NCBI RefSeq assembly: GCF_902500225.1
Contig: NZ_LR722650.1
Coordinates: forward strand, 1-64,000
Source of the DNA: Buttiauxella massiliensis
GTDB lineage: Bacteria; Pseudomonadota; Gammaproteobacteria; Enterobacterales; Enterobacteriaceae
Length of the DNA: 64,000 nucleotides
Direction: 5' to 3'
Of this stretch, positions 47,381 through 57,311 are shown piece by piece (the first letter of the stretch is position 1; every line of letters begins with the position of its first letter). Made by a program: the position numbers and the translations under genes. A model generated the notes under the pieces. That model saw only the letters and a program-made list of their open reading frames with translations. It made no database searches and had not been told where the DNA came from.

Positions 47381-48415
47381 ATGACGACTCAGGATAAGAA
47401 AATAACAATTAACGAAGTCGCTGAAGCGGCTGGAGTTTCTGTTACGACAGTTTCTCTGGTTCTCAGTGGCAAAGGACGCATTTCACCAGCGACCGGATTG
47501 CGCGTGAATGAAGCCATAGAAAAGTTAGGATTCGTGCGTAATCGCCAGGCTGTTTCATTACGTGGTGGCCAAAGCGGGGTTATTGGGTTGATCGTGCGTG
47601 ATCTATGCAATCCTTTTTATGCCGAGCTCACCGCAGGTTTAACGGATGAACTAGAAAAGCAGGGCAAGCTACTCTTCCTGACCCAAAGTGGCGCACAGGG
47701 GCAGCATATGCAGCGTTGCTTTGACATGTTAATTGCGCAAGGAGTGGATGGCATTATTGTCGCCGGAGCAGCAGGACAGGGGGCGGATATGCGTACTATT
47801 GCGCAACAGAAAAATTTACCACTGGTATTTGCCTCTCGCGCCAGCTACCTCGATGAGGCCGATATTATCAGGCCTGACAATATGCAGGCCGCTCAGCTTG
47901 TCACCGAACACTTGATCAAGCGTGGGCATCAACGGATTGCCTGGCTCGGTGGTGATGGTGCCTCTTTGACTCGCGCCGAGCGCGTGGGTGGTTATTGTTC
48001 CACGCTTCTGCAATACGGCTTGCCATTCCACAGTGAGTGGATAATTGAATGCGAGCCGAGTCAGAAAAAAGGGGCGGACGCGATCACCACACTTCTACAG
48101 CACAACCCGACAATTACTGCTGTGCTCTGCCACAACAGCACTGTGGCGATGGGGGCATGGTTTGGTTTACTGCGTGCAGGAAGACAAAGCGGTGAGGGAA
48201 GTATCGACAGTTACTATGACCGCCATGTAGCACTGGCAGCTTTCGCTGAAGTGATGGACGATGAACTGGATGACTTGCCATTAACCTGGGTTTCTACACC
48301 TGCACGTGAGATAGGCCGTATGGCTGGGCAGCGTATCCTGCAACGTACACAACAAGGTGATACCAGTGCGCTTAGTCAGATTATGCCAGCACGATTGGTG
48401 ATTAGGAAAAGTTAA
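47381..48415 (+). CDS. malI: LacI-family repressor MalI
   Basis: A 344-residue repressor of malXY. The helix-turn-helix ITINEVAEAAGVSVTTVSLV and hinge region RQAVSLRGGQSGVIGLIVRD match E. coli MalI, followed by the periplasmic-binding-like domain (PLVFASRASYLDEADIIRPD). The ATG at 47381 reproduces the E. coli N-terminus (MTTQDKKIT); GGAGGG lies rather far upstream (13-14 bases), so translation may be weak. Operators for it flank its promoter. Confidence 0.93.
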   Translation: MTTQDKKITINEVAEAAGVSVTTVSLVLSGKGRISPATGLRVNEAIEKLGFVRNRQAVSLRGGQSGVIGLIVRDLCNPFYAELTAGLTDELEKQGKLLFLTQSGAQGQHMQRCFDMLIAQGVDGIIVAGAAGQGADMRTIAQQKNLPLVFASRASYLDEADIIRPDNMQAAQLVTEHLIKRGHQRIAWLGGDGASLTRAERVGGYCSTLLQYGLPFHSEWIIECEPSQKKGADAITTLLQHNPTITAVLCHNSTVAMGAWFGLLRAGRQSGEGSIDSYYDRHVALAAFAEVMDDELDDLPLTWVSTPAREIGRMAGQRILQRTQQGDTSALSQIMPARLVIRKS

Positions 48416-48440
48416 AAAGCCTCCCTAAAGGGAGGCTTTT
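48415..48440. terminator. Bidirectional terminator between malI and ydgA
   Basis: A 12-base perfect stem AAAAGCCTCCCT/AGGGAGGCTTTT with a two-base loop, T-rich in both directions, between convergent genes. Confidence 0.9.
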
Positions 48441-48459
48441 AGCCAGGCATCGCTCATAA

Positions 48460-50010
48460 TTATTGCTGAGGAACAGCTGGCGCTTCTGGTGTGGCAGGTG
48501 CTTCAAGTTCTGGTGCCGGGGCTGCTTCTGGTTCACCCATAGTCGGCATACCAAACATTCCTAACAGATCGCCCAGTGCCATTTTCTGGCCGTTCAGTGT
48601 GACCTGACCGTTGGAGTACTGCAGGCTGGAAACCACATTATTGTCTTCCATAGTGGTTACTCGGAACATTTGCCCCATTGCCGCCAGGCCTTTGATTTGT
48701 TGCTCGGCAAGTTTAGCTGCTTCGGCAGGCTGGTAGCCTTCAAACTGCGCAACTTGCGTCATCAACTCGGTCGCCATATCTACTGGTATAACCAGCTTAC
48801 TGTCGAGAGATTTAACCACACGGTTCAGTTGTTCTTCCGGAGTTGTTGGTTCACCCTTTGATTGCGCCGGGTCTTTCAGGAACAAAGACAGATTGAAGCT
48901 GCTTTCACCTTTAGCATTTTTCCAACTTAATGGCGCAACGGTAATCACCGGATCACCTTTCAACAACAGCGGCAGGTTGGCGGCAAACAGCTCAACAATT
49001 TGCTGCTGATAAGCTTCAGGATTCTGCGCAACAGCAGGATCTGCCAGTAATTTTTGCGACTCAGCGTTATATTTCTTGCTAAATTCTCGCACCGCCGCTC
49101 CGTCAAGATTGCCGATTTTGAGCGTTAGCTTGCCGCTACCAATATCTTTGTTCTGTACCTTCAAAGAATTAATCGCGTATTCGATTTGGCCGGAAAGATG
49201 CTTTTTATCTTCCTGAAGTTCAGATTTGGCGTTGATGTTAAAGCCTTCCACAACCGCCATTTCTTTGCCTTCGATGGAAATGGATAATTTGTCGATCGAG
49301 GCTTTCTGGCTACCAATTCGCTCGATAAATTCGCTACGCGCACTATTGCCTTCGGTTTTGATACCGTTAAAGGTCATCTGTACGTGCTGGCCGTATTCAT
49401 TGACGGTATTGACCAGGCCGCTTTGCGCTTCACCACTCACGGCAATTTTATCACCCTGGGCATCCACATCAGCCTTGAACTCACCACCGCTAAAGGCAAC
49501 TTTTTGCTCGCCATTTTCATAATTCAGTGGCAGTAAATTGATATCAGAAGAGGTGTCACCGCTATAGCCAATGCGCGTTTGGGCATCAATAAAGGACTGG
49601 CCTTTAGCAATATCAAACAATGGCTTGGTGGTTGGGTTGTTCATCAATGTGGTATGAACTGACGCCATGGATGGCAACAGATTGAATTTTTGCAGTTGTG
49701 CGAACGGGAACGGGCCATGATCAATGGTTTCGTTAAATACGATAGTTTGGTCAGGCTTGAGGATCGCGCTTGTCATTCCTGCGGTTGGCTTGATGACTAA
49801 CTGCATGGTGCTGCTGAACAGACCACGATGGTAATCCTGGTAGCCCAGCGTCAAGCCAGCTTCGGGCGAGGCTTTATTCAATGCGGTATTAGCGTTGCTG
49901 ATCATCTCCGCCATACGGCCTTCGAGCTGTTTACCGGTGTACCAGGCTGTGCCAGTCCACACCACACCCAAAGCCACAATAACACCTACTGCAACCAGTG
50001 ATTTTTTCAT
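48460..50010 (-). CDS. ydgA: DUF945 family protein YdgA
   Basis: A 516-residue protein matching E. coli YdgA (502): an N-terminal membrane anchor (MKKSLVAVGVIVALGVVWTG) followed by a large periplasmic DUF945 region (NYHRG-like DYHRGLFSSTMQLVIKP, GPFPFAQLQKFNLLPSMASV) and a Pro/Ala/Glu-rich tail (residues about 490-516) longer than in E. coli. The function is unknown. The ATG at 50010 matches E. coli; the frame has five further codons upstream. It is downstream of manA on the same strand. Confidence 0.92.
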   Translation of the reverse strand: MKKSLVAVGVIVALGVVWTGTAWYTGKQLEGRMAEMISNANTALNKASPEAGLTLGYQDYHRGLFSSTMQLVIKPTAGMTSAILKPDQTIVFNETIDHGPFPFAQLQKFNLLPSMASVHTTLMNNPTTKPLFDIAKGQSFIDAQTRIGYSGDTSSDINLLPLNYENGEQKVAFSGGEFKADVDAQGDKIAVSGEAQSGLVNTVNEYGQHVQMTFNGIKTEGNSARSEFIERIGSQKASIDKLSISIEGKEMAVVEGFNINAKSELQEDKKHLSGQIEYAINSLKVQNKDIGSGKLTLKIGNLDGAAVREFSKKYNAESQKLLADPAVAQNPEAYQQQIVELFAANLPLLLKGDPVITVAPLSWKNAKGESSFNLSLFLKDPAQSKGEPTTPEEQLNRVVKSLDSKLVIPVDMATELMTQVAQFEGYQPAEAAKLAEQQIKGLAAMGQMFRVTTMEDNNVVSSLQYSNGQVTLNGQKMALGDLLGMFGMPTMGEPEAAPAPELEAPATPEAPAVPQQ

Positions 50011-50144
50011 TCTGTCGTAGTCCATATTAAGTGCATCTGCCGGTAGTCCTCCGGCAGATGATTGAAATGCCCGCGGGCATTGAAGAAACTGATTCTACAC
50101 AGCTTAGCAATCCTACCCAAAAAGATCAGTAAGTTGCTTTAAAC

Positions 50145-51317
50145 TCAGATTTTAGAGAACACACGAGCCACACGACCTACACCGCTGAGAGATACCGGTG
50201 ATTCTTGCGCAGAAATAAATGCAGACTCACCAGGTTTGAGCGTCAATTGTTGCTGGTCTTTGCTTAAAATTGCTTCACCTTCAGTGCAGAACACGATGGC
50301 CGCACTTGGCTGGGCAAGCTGCACTTGCTGAGAACTGAGATCGTGCAAGGAGAAGGCGAAGTCATCAACTGGGATAGGGAAGTCCAGTTCGCTGCCATTT
50401 TTCTCCGGCTGAGTCAGCAATTCAGCGGCAGGTTTTGGCTCAAACTTAACGTTTGCGACCAGCTCAGGAATGTCGATGTATTTTGGCGTGAGCCCGGCGC
50501 GCAGGACGTTATCCGAGTTTGCCATCACCTCAAGAGCCACACCTTTCAGATAAGCGTGCGGGGTTTCTGCAAACAGGAACATTGCTTCGCCCGGCTGTAA
50601 TTTCACCACGTTCAACAGCAGTGGTGAGAATAAGCCACTGTCGTCCGGGTAAAACTCAGAAATAACGCGAATGGTTTCCCACGGCTCGCCTTGCTGATTA
50701 TTCAATGCTGCCTTCAACACGCCGAGTGCCAGGGATTTCTCATCGCCTTTCATATTCAGCAGGCTTGCGAAAAGCTGTGACAAACGTTCCGCATTTGGCT
50801 CTTGTAAGAAATGAGCTATGGCAGGGTGTGCGCCAGAAACGGGCTGCAGCAAAGAGACGATATCGCTAAACTCACGGAACGCATTCATTGCCAGGAATGG
50901 GGTAAGCGCGAACACCAGTTCTGGTTTGTGGTTTGGATCTTTGTAATTACGTTCGGCGGCATCTAATGGAATGCCTGCTGCATTCTCTTTGGCAAAGCCC
51001 AATTCAGAAGCTTTTTTGTTAGGATGAACCTGAATAGAAAGGGGTTGATCGGCACACAGCACTTTGAAGAGAAACGGTAGCTCACCAAAACGCTCTGCAA
51101 CGGCCTTGCCTAACAGTGCGGGTTTGTCGGCATCAATCACGTCACGCAGTGAACGAGCTTTGCCGTTCTCAAGAATTTTTGAGCTGCTTTTCGGGTGAGC
51201 CCCCATCCATAATTCTGCCATAGGCAGGTTTTCTGGGTTTTCCACGCCGTAAAGTTCCGTTAACGCAGTTTTACTTCCCCAGGCATAGTTTTGCACTGAG
51301 TTAATGAGTTTTTGCAT
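50145..51317 (-). CDS. manA: Mannose-6-phosphate isomerase
   Basis: Type I phosphomannose isomerase of 390 residues (E. coli 391), interconverting mannose-6-P and fructose-6-P. Zinc ligands are in LSIQVHPNKK (Gln, His), HKPELVFAL (Glu) and AETPHAYL (His). The ATG at 51317 (MQKLINSVQNYAWGSKTALT) follows AGGG at seven bases; the frame extends two codons upstream. It is divergent from fumA. Confidence 0.96.
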   Translation of the reverse strand: MQKLINSVQNYAWGSKTALTELYGVENPENLPMAELWMGAHPKSSSKILENGKARSLRDVIDADKPALLGKAVAERFGELPFLFKVLCADQPLSIQVHPNKKASELGFAKENAAGIPLDAAERNYKDPNHKPELVFALTPFLAMNAFREFSDIVSLLQPVSGAHPAIAHFLQEPNAERLSQLFASLLNMKGDEKSLALGVLKAALNNQQGEPWETIRVISEFYPDDSGLFSPLLLNVVKLQPGEAMFLFAETPHAYLKGVALEVMANSDNVLRAGLTPKYIDIPELVANVKFEPKPAAELLTQPEKNGSELDFPIPVDDFAFSLHDLSSQQVQLAQPSAAIVFCTEGEAILSKDQQQLTLKPGESAFISAQESPVSLSGVGRVARVFSKI

Positions 51318-51535
51318 TATCAAGCCCTATAGTAATCTAAACAAAGTTACTGCTATTAAACCAATTATCCGCAGTGAAGTAACCAGGGGATTAAAAAGTC
51401 GGTTTAGTCTCAGTTTTTGTTAAAAAATTGTGTAGCATGTTAGACCCGTTATCTTTCAAGCCACAGCGGGGTTGGCTCAGGCTTGAAATCTTAAGGGTAT
51501 AAAAGATAATAATTAACGTAGTAAGTGAGAGAACA

Positions 51536-53182
51536 ATGCCGAATAAAGCCTTTCATTATCAAGAACCGTTCCCGTTAAAAAAAGATGAAACAGAATACTA
51601 CCTGCTCAGCAGTGATTATGTTTCCGTGTCAGAGTTCGAAGGGCAAGAAGTCCTGAAAGTTGATCCTAAAGCCCTCACGTTACTCGCCAAACACGCCTTC
51701 CACGATGCCTCGTTTATGTTACGCCCGGCCCACCAGCAACAAGTAGCCGATATCCTCAATGACCCTGAAGCCAGCGAAAATGATAAGTATGTCGCGCTGC
51801 AATTCCTGCGTAACTCCGAAATCGCTGCAAAAGGTATTTTGCCAACCTGCCAGGATACCGGTACGGCAATTATCATGGGTAAAAAAGGCCAACGCGTCTG
51901 GACCGGCGGTGGTGATGAAGAAGCGCTGTCCCGCGGCGTCTATAACACCTTTATTGAAGATAACCTGCGCTACTCGCAAAACGCGGCGCTGGATATGTAC
52001 AAAGAGGTGAATACCGGCACAAACCTGCCTGCGCAAATCGACCTTTACAGTGTTGATGGCGCTGAATACAAATTCCTCTGTATCGCCAAAGGCGGCGGTT
52101 CAGCAAACAAAACCTATCTCTATCAGGAAACGAAGGCGTTGCTGAGTCCTGGCCGCCTTAAAGATTACCTGGTCGATAAAATGCGTAGCCTCGGGACTGC
52201 CGCGTGCCCGCCGTATCATGTGGCGTTTGTGATTGGCGGTACATCGGCTGAAGCGACGCTTAAAACCGTAAAACTCGCCTCAACCAAATACTATGATGGT
52301 CTGCCAACCGAAGGTAACGAACACGGCCAGGCATTCCGCGACGTAGCACTTGAAAACGAGTTATTAAAAGAAGCTCAGAACCTTGGCCTTGGCGCGCAGT
52401 TTGGTGGTAAATACTTCGCCCACGATATCCGTGTTGTGCGCTTGCCGCGTCACGGTGCGTCATGCCCGATTGGTATGGGTGTTTCGTGCTCAGCCGATCG
52501 CAACATTAAAGCGAAGATCAACCGCGATGGTATCTGGATCGAAAAACTCGAACACAACCCAGGAAAATTTATCCCGCAGGAATTGCGTCGGGCGGGTGAA
52601 GGGGAGGCAGTTAAAGTAGATCTGAACCGCCCGATGAGTGAGATCCTAAAACAACTGGCGCAGTATCCTGTTTCAACTCGCCTTTCTCTAAGCGGCACGA
52701 TAATTGTGGCACGCGACATCGCCCACGCTAAACTCAAAGAACGTATCGACAACGGCGAAGGTTTGCCGCAATACATCAAGGATCACCCGGTGTATTACGC
52801 GGGGCCTGCAAAAACGCCAGACGGTTATGCATCAGGTTCACTTGGGCCAACAACAGCCGGGCGTATGGATTCCTATGTCGATTTATTGCAAGCCAACGGC
52901 GGCAGCATGGTGATGTTGGCAAAAGGCAACCGTAGCCAGCAAGTGACGGATGCCTGCCATAAACATGGCGGTTTCTATCTTGGTAGTATCGGCGGCCCGG
53001 CGGCAGTTCTGGCGCAGCAGAGCATTAAGAGCCTTGATTGCGTGGAATATGCGGAATTAGGTATGGAAGCCATCTGGAAGATTGAAGTTGAAGACTTCCC
53101 GGCCTTTATTCTGGTGGATGATAAGGGCAACGACTTCTTCCAGAAAATACACGCCTCGCAATGCACACGGTGCGTGAAGTAA
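51536..53182 (+). CDS. fumA: Class I (iron-sulfur) fumarase FumA
   Basis: Class I fumarate hydratase of 548 residues, equal to E. coli FumA. The three [4Fe-4S] cysteines fall at 105 ([10 protein letters not shown]), 224 (TAACPPYH) and 318 ([11 protein letters not shown]), exactly as in E. coli. The C-terminal beta domain ([20 protein letters not shown]) is intact. It catalyses fumarate/malate interconversion in the TCA cycle and is oxygen sensitive. fumC follows after 183 bases containing a terminator and an ERIC element. Confidence 0.96.
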   Translation: MPNKAFHYQEPFPLKKDETEYYLLSSDYVSVSEFEGQEVLKVDPKALTLLAKHAFHDASFMLRPAHQQQVADILNDPEASENDKYVALQFLRNSEIAAKGILPTCQDTGTAIIMGKKGQRVWTGGGDEEALSRGVYNTFIEDNLRYSQNAALDMYKEVNTGTNLPAQIDLYSVDGAEYKFLCIAKGGGSANKTYLYQETKALLSPGRLKDYLVDKMRSLGTAACPPYHVAFVIGGTSAEATLKTVKLASTKYYDGLPTEGNEHGQAFRDVALENELLKEAQNLGLGAQFGGKYFAHDIRVVRLPRHGASCPIGMGVSCSADRNIKAKINRDGIWIEKLEHNPGKFIPQELRRAGEGEAVKVDLNRPMSEILKQLAQYPVSTRLSLSGTIIVARDIAHAKLKERIDNGEGLPQYIKDHPVYYAGPAKTPDGYASGSLGPTTAGRMDSYVDLLQANGGSMVMLAKGNRSQQVTDACHKHGGFYLGSIGGPAAVLAQQSIKSLDCVEYAELGMEAIWKIEVEDFPAFILVDDKGNDFFQKIHASQCTRCVK

Positions 53183-53192
53183 GACACTCAAG

Positions 53193-53215
53193 CCGCCCAT
53201 CAGGGCGGTTTTTTT
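53193..53215 (+). terminator. Intrinsic terminator after fumA
   Basis: Stem CCGCCC/GGGCGG with loop ATCA followed by seven T residues, eleven bases after the fumA stop. It would let fumA be expressed separately from fumC. Confidence 0.87.
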
Positions 53216-53341
53216 ATCCCCCTTCATTCTTCGTGGTGCGTCTGTGTTGGCTGCTCTCGCTTACCCGAATCACTTACTTATGTAAGCTCATCGGGATAAG
53301 TTCCTTTGCCGCCTTGACGCACCTCGAATTATTTTGGGGGA
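53216..53341. repeat. ERIC element between fumA and fumC
   Basis: A nearly complete ERIC: CCCCTTCATTCTTCGTGGTG at the left, core CGCTTACCCGAATCACTTAC and TTATGTAAGCTCATCGGGAT, right end GACGCACCTCGAATTATTTT then GGGG. Length about 126 bases. It ends 25 bases before the fumC start codon, so it must overlap or replace part of the fumC promoter region. Confidence 0.87.
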
Positions 53342-53365
53342 TGCTCTATGTCTAAGGAGAATGAA

Positions 53366-54763
53366 ATGGCATCAAGTCGCAGTGAAAAAGACTCAATGGG
53401 CCCAATCGACGTCCCTGCAGATAAGCTGTGGGGCGCGCAAACTCAGCGCTCACTTGAGCACTTCCGTATTTCCACGGAAAAAATGCCCACGGCGCTGATC
53501 CACGCGTTGGCATTAACCAAGCGAGCTGCCGCGAAGGTAAATATGGATCTTGGATTGCTGGTGGAGGATCGTGGCAACGCCATTATTAAGGCGGCCGACG
53601 AAGTTTTGGCGGGCCAACACCCGGATGAATTCCCACTGGCTATCTGGCAAACCGGCTCGGGTACACAGAGCAATATGAATATGAACGAAGTGTTGGCAAA
53701 CCGGGCGAGCGAAATTCTTGGCGGCTTGCGTGGCATGGAGCGAAAAGTTCACCCGAACGACGATGTGAATAAGAGCCAAAGTTCGAATGACGTTTTCCCA
53801 ACGGCGATGCATGTTGCTGCTGTCATTGCAGTGCGCGAACAACTTATCCCGCAGCTAACCCTATTGAGAGAGACATTGCAGGGTAAAGCGGAAACCTTCC
53901 GTGACATCGTTAAAATTGGCCGCACCCATTTACAAGATGCTACCCCGCTTACCCTGGGCCAGGAGATTTCCGGCTGGGTGGCGATGCTTGAGCATAATCT
54001 CAGGCATGTTGAAAACAGTCTGCCGCACGTTGCCGAACTAGCATTAGGCGGTACGGCTGTTGGAACAGGGCTGAATACCCATCCCGAATACGCAGTACGC
54101 GTCGCCAAAGAACTCGCAGAAATTACCGGGCAACCGTTTATCACCGCGCCGAATAAATTCGAAGCACTGGCGACCTGTGATGCGCTGGTTCATTCGCATG
54201 GTGTGCTAAAAGGGCTGGCGGCGTCGCTTATGAAAATTGCCAACGATGTGCGCTGGCTATCTTCTGGCCCGCGCTGTGGAATTGGTGAAATCGCTATTCC
54301 TGAGAATGAACCGGGGAGCTCAATTATGCCTGGTAAGGTGAATCCTACCCAGTGTGAGGCGGTGACGATGCTCTGCTGCCAGGTGATGGGTAACGATGTG
54401 GCGGTAAATATGGGTGGGGCGTCAGGCAACTTTGAGCTCAATGTTTATCGCCCGATGGTGATTCATAACTTCTTGCAATCGGTGCGTTTACTGGCAGATG
54501 GTATGGAAAGTTTTAACGAACATTGCGCGGTGGGTATTGAGCCGAATCGTGACCGCATTACGCAATTACTGAACGAATCACTGATGCTGGTGACTGCACT
54601 CAATACGCATATTGGTTATGACAAAGCAGCAGAAATTGCCAAGAAAGCCCATAAAGAAGGGCTAACTTTGAAAGCTTCAGCGCTGAAACTTGGCTATCTA
54701 AGTGAAGACGAGTTTGATGCCTGGGTGCGACCAGAAGAGATGGTTGGCAGCATGAAACAGTAA
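53366..54763 (+). CDS. fumC: Class II fumarase FumC
   Basis: Iron-independent, oxidation-resistant fumarase of 465 residues (E. coli 467), a member of the fumarase/aspartase superfamily with signature [11 protein letters not shown] and [16 protein letters not shown] chose ATG 53366 because AAGGAG lies six bases upstream; a frame extension to 53348 exists. In E. coli fumC has its own SoxS-responsive promoter; here the terminator and ERIC element upstream also suggest separate transcription. Confidence 0.96.
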   Translation: MASSRSEKDSMGPIDVPADKLWGAQTQRSLEHFRISTEKMPTALIHALALTKRAAAKVNMDLGLLVEDRGNAIIKAADEVLAGQHPDEFPLAIWQTGSGTQSNMNMNEVLANRASEILGGLRGMERKVHPNDDVNKSQSSNDVFPTAMHVAAVIAVREQLIPQLTLLRETLQGKAETFRDIVKIGRTHLQDATPLTLGQEISGWVAMLEHNLRHVENSLPHVAELALGGTAVGTGLNTHPEYAVRVAKELAEITGQPFITAPNKFEALATCDALVHSHGVLKGLAASLMKIANDVRWLSSGPRCGIGEIAIPENEPGSSIMPGKVNPTQCEAVTMLCCQVMGNDVAVNMGGASGNFELNVYRPMVIHNFLQSVRLLADGMESFNEHCAVGIEPNRDRITQLLNESLMLVTALNTHIGYDKAAEIAKKAHKEGLTLKASALKLGYLSEDEFDAWVRPEEMVGSMKQ

Positions 54764-54770
54764 GGCCGAC

Positions 54771-54808
54771 GCGCCTGCATTTATTCCTCGCAGTACAAAT
54801 GCAGGCGC
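54771..54808. other. Long hairpin overlapping the 3' end of tus
   Basis: A 12-base perfect stem GCGCCTGCATTT/AAATGCAGGCGC with a 14-base loop lies between fumC and tus and includes the last codons of tus. Neither side has a good T-run, so it may protect mRNA 3' ends or act as a weak terminator. Confidence 0.55.
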
Positions 54809-55710
54809 GGGATTACCAGCCGTAGTGGTTGCGCATCCGGCTTATAGCGATGACGAATATTCTCCGCATCATAATTCAATAACTCCCCCATATCCGGTGG
54901 CATTTCGCCATTATCACGGTTACACAGCACTACCAAAGGTGACGGGCAGGCATGTTGTACCTGCTTTTTACGCTCCTGGTACCAGGCGCGGGCGACGGGC
55001 TGTACTTTTACCGGTCGTTTAATCTTCAGGCGTACGTTATCTGAAAGGCTGGTAATGGAGTTCAGCTCGCGGGTAATTTGCTCCGCCCATTGCTCACGGG
55101 TGTAGGGCGGTACAGCGCGATTCGCTTTGAGGCTCTTTTCGAGTATTTCGATAACTTCCCGGCGTGAGTAATTCTTGATGATTTGTTTATTTGCCCAACC
55201 GAAATTCAGCGTAGTAGGGTTTTCCAGCAGTGTAATAGAGCGGTAAGCATTAAGGGTGATAAGCCCAGGAAGCTGGCGGTGAACCCACTCAAAGCGCTGC
55301 ACGCTGGGCAGTCCCGACTCCACGCTGATAATGTTTTCAAGCTCCTGTTTAAGCTGATTAATGCGTACTACCAGGGTTTGAGTCTGAAGGCGGGAGATTT
55401 CGTCAACCTGATAGCAAACGGCACCAGGCAGGCGCACAGCGGCTTTGCTGCTGGTTTTCTCGGACTGCTGCTGGATAAACAAATGAGTGAAATGGGCGAG
55501 GGTGGCCTGATGTGCTTCTCTACCAAGTCGTTGTGTCACCTCGATTTTGCTTACCGCATCGTGTTCATTCCCTTTATCAACCGTAGGCAGTTGAAAGACA
55601 CGACCAACTAACAACCTGTAGCTGTCGAGTTGTTCACTGAACAGACGGAGATCTCGCTCGAGCTCGCGAAATGTACTGTTAAGGCGCTCAATCAAATCAT
55701 ATTTTGTCAT
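54781..55710 (-). CDS. tus: DNA replication terminus site-binding protein Tus
   Basis: Tus, 309 residues as in E. coli, binds Ter sites as a monomer and arrests DnaB helicase in a polar manner. Recognisable segments are [20 protein letters not shown], the interdomain DNA-binding strands ([20 protein letters not shown] region) and the C-terminal [20 protein letters not shown]. It is convergent with fumC, as in E. coli, and a Ter sequence lies ten bases before its start codon, where it would autoregulate. Confidence 0.95.
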   Translation of the reverse strand: MTKYDLIERLNSTFRELERDLRLFSEQLDSYRLLVGRVFQLPTVDKGNEHDAVSKIEVTQRLGREAHQATLAHFTHLFIQQQSEKTSSKAAVRLPGAVCYQVDEISRLQTQTLVVRINQLKQELENIISVESGLPSVQRFEWVHRQLPGLITLNAYRSITLLENPTTLNFGWANKQIIKNYSRREVIEILEKSLKANRAVPPYTREQWAEQITRELNSITSLSDNVRLKIKRPVKVQPVARAWYQERKKQVQHACPSPLVVLCNRDNGEMPPDMGELLNYDAENIRHRYKPDAQPLRLVIPRLHLYCEE

Positions 55711-55722
55711 TTCGCCACCGCG

Positions 55723-55741
55723 TTAGTTACAACATACTATT
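55723..55741 (-). other. Ter replication-arrest site (TerB-like)
   Basis: Read on the reverse strand, AATAGTATGTTGTAACTAA matches the Ter consensus AGNATGTTGTAACTAA. It occupies the tus promoter region as TerB does in E. coli. By analogy, the non-permissive face is at the higher-coordinate end, so forks arriving from the rst side would be blocked. Confidence 0.88.
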
Positions 55742-55813
55742 CATTGTTTATAACACAAGGAGATGAACCTGACCATCAGTGTTACGAAGGTCAGGCAGGA
55801 GACAATGTGATTT

Positions 55814-57130
55814 TTAGCGGCTTGGCTTGATAGAGGCCAGTGTCATTGCGGATTCAGTCTTAATTGGCCAGCTAAAGCGAAAACGCGCACCACCCAAGGC
55901 ACCGCTATCAACGACTACAGAACCCTCCATAGCGGTTGCGACAGAATGCACAATTGCCAGCCCAAGGCCACAGCCACCGGTAGCGCGGTCACGGCTTGGG
56001 TCAAGGCGAACAAACGGTTCAAATACTCGTTCGCGTTCTTCTGCGGGTATACCTGGGCCATCGTCTTCCACCTGCAAAATTGCGGTTTGTCCGTCAAGCC
56101 ACAGGCTAATACGTAATTTCTCATTGCTGTAACGCAATGCGTTGTTGACCAGGTTATCTGTCACTCGTTCCATCAGGCGTAGGTCAATCATGCCAAAATT
56201 GCCGCTAGGTGGGGTATCCAGCAAGATATCGAGATGGGGATGAATAATTCTGACGTCGGCAATGTGCTCATCAAGCCAGCGAGGAACGTTGACACTTGCC
56301 AGTTGTAACTCAGTTTGCGGGCGATCCAGACGTGCGTAGGTTAGCAATTCTTCAATTAACGCTTCCAGTTGTCCAATGTCGCGGTTTAGTGCCAGTGATT
56401 CCGCTTCGGTAAGATTATCACTCATCTCCAGGCGATAACGTAAGCGGACTAATGGTGTACGAAGTTCATGAGCAATCCCGTCAATCAGGAGCTTCTTACT
56501 GGCGATTTGCGCATTAATGCTATCGGCCATCTGGTTAAACGCGACGCCCAGGCGCTCAAAACTTGAGGCACTATCGAAATGAATTCGCTCATCCAGATGT
56601 CCTTGCCCCAATCTTTGCGCCGCCGTTTCTAGTTTGAGCATGTCCTTCCAGTGCGGTCGCATCCAGATAAATACGGGGAAGGCGAGGGAGATGGCAATAA
56701 ACGCCATCAGTGCGACGTCCAGTAAGCGCATTTGGTGTAAGAAAAAGAGATACGGTATTGGCCCTACGGCCAGTACATAGTGGCTGCGAGGGATGCGCTG
56801 GATAAATGTATATTCATCGTCGAGAGCGACAATTTCGCCTGCGCGCAGGTGATGCATTGTCATCTCATCAAGCTTGAATTTATCCATTGGCTCAATGTGC
56901 AGCTTAAAGGATAAATTAAGGTCGAGATCTTTAATGGTGCGGTTCCAGTCGCGAGGAGGAATTTCTCGCAACTCGCTACGCATTAAATACAGTGAGCTTT
57001 TCATCAAATCATCTAGCGACTGGCGACCTGCACGTTCGGCGGTGAATTTGTATACCAGTCCAACCAGCATGGTCATCACCAAAAAGCAGACGAACAGTAA
57101 AAGATAGAATTGTATAAATAACTTTTTCAA
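55814..57130 (-). CDS. rstB: Sensor histidine kinase RstB
   Basis: Two-component sensor of 438 residues (E. coli 433). Layout: TM1 (about 4-25), periplasmic sensor (about 30-135), TM2 (about 136-158), HAMP, dimerisation domain with the phospho-His in DGIAHELRTPLVRLRYRLEM, and ATPase domain with NLVNNALRYS, DDGPGI and GCGLGLAI. The only start matching the E. coli N-terminus (MKKLFIQFYLLLFVCF) is a TTG at 57130 with a weak GGTGAT upstream. It is separated from rstA by an inserted EIIC-EAL gene. Confidence 0.95.
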   Translation of the reverse strand: MKKLFIQFYLLLFVCFLVMTMLVGLVYKFTAERAGRQSLDDLMKSSLYLMRSELREIPPRDWNRTIKDLDLNLSFKLHIEPMDKFKLDEMTMHHLRAGEIVALDDEYTFIQRIPRSHYVLAVGPIPYLFFLHQMRLLDVALMAFIAISLAFPVFIWMRPHWKDMLKLETAAQRLGQGHLDERIHFDSASSFERLGVAFNQMADSINAQIASKKLLIDGIAHELRTPLVRLRYRLEMSDNLTEAESLALNRDIGQLEALIEELLTYARLDRPQTELQLASVNVPRWLDEHIADVRIIHPHLDILLDTPPSGNFGMIDLRLMERVTDNLVNNALRYSNEKLRISLWLDGQTAILQVEDDGPGIPAEERERVFEPFVRLDPSRDRATGGCGLGLAIVHSVATAMEGSVVVDSGALGGARFRFSWPIKTESAMTLASIKPSR

Positions 57131-57242
57131 TGAAAATCACCGGGTTATTACGTATCTGAAGACTGGCTCCTGCTTTACAGGAGCGCTACGGGGGGATGGG
57201 CGATGTCATTTTAGAATTTTCTTACCCCAGTTGGCAGGGTAT

Positions 57243-57267
57243 GTAAGCAGGGTTTGCCCCTGCTTAC
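57243..57267. other. Hairpin between the EIIC-EAL gene and rstB
   Basis: A ten-base perfect stem GTAAGCAGGG/CCCTGCTTAC with a five-base loop lies 45-69 bases past the EIIC-EAL stop on the reverse strand. It has no T-run, so partial termination or mRNA processing between the two genes is possible. Confidence 0.5.
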
Positions 57268-57311
57268 AATATCTGGTGTGTGTAAACGCGGTGTTTAATG
57301 ACAATGGTGGC

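Noticed and set aside
51719-52036. 105-codon frame opposite fumA
   Set aside because: Antisense shadow of a highly conserved enzyme gene; no homology or ribosome site.
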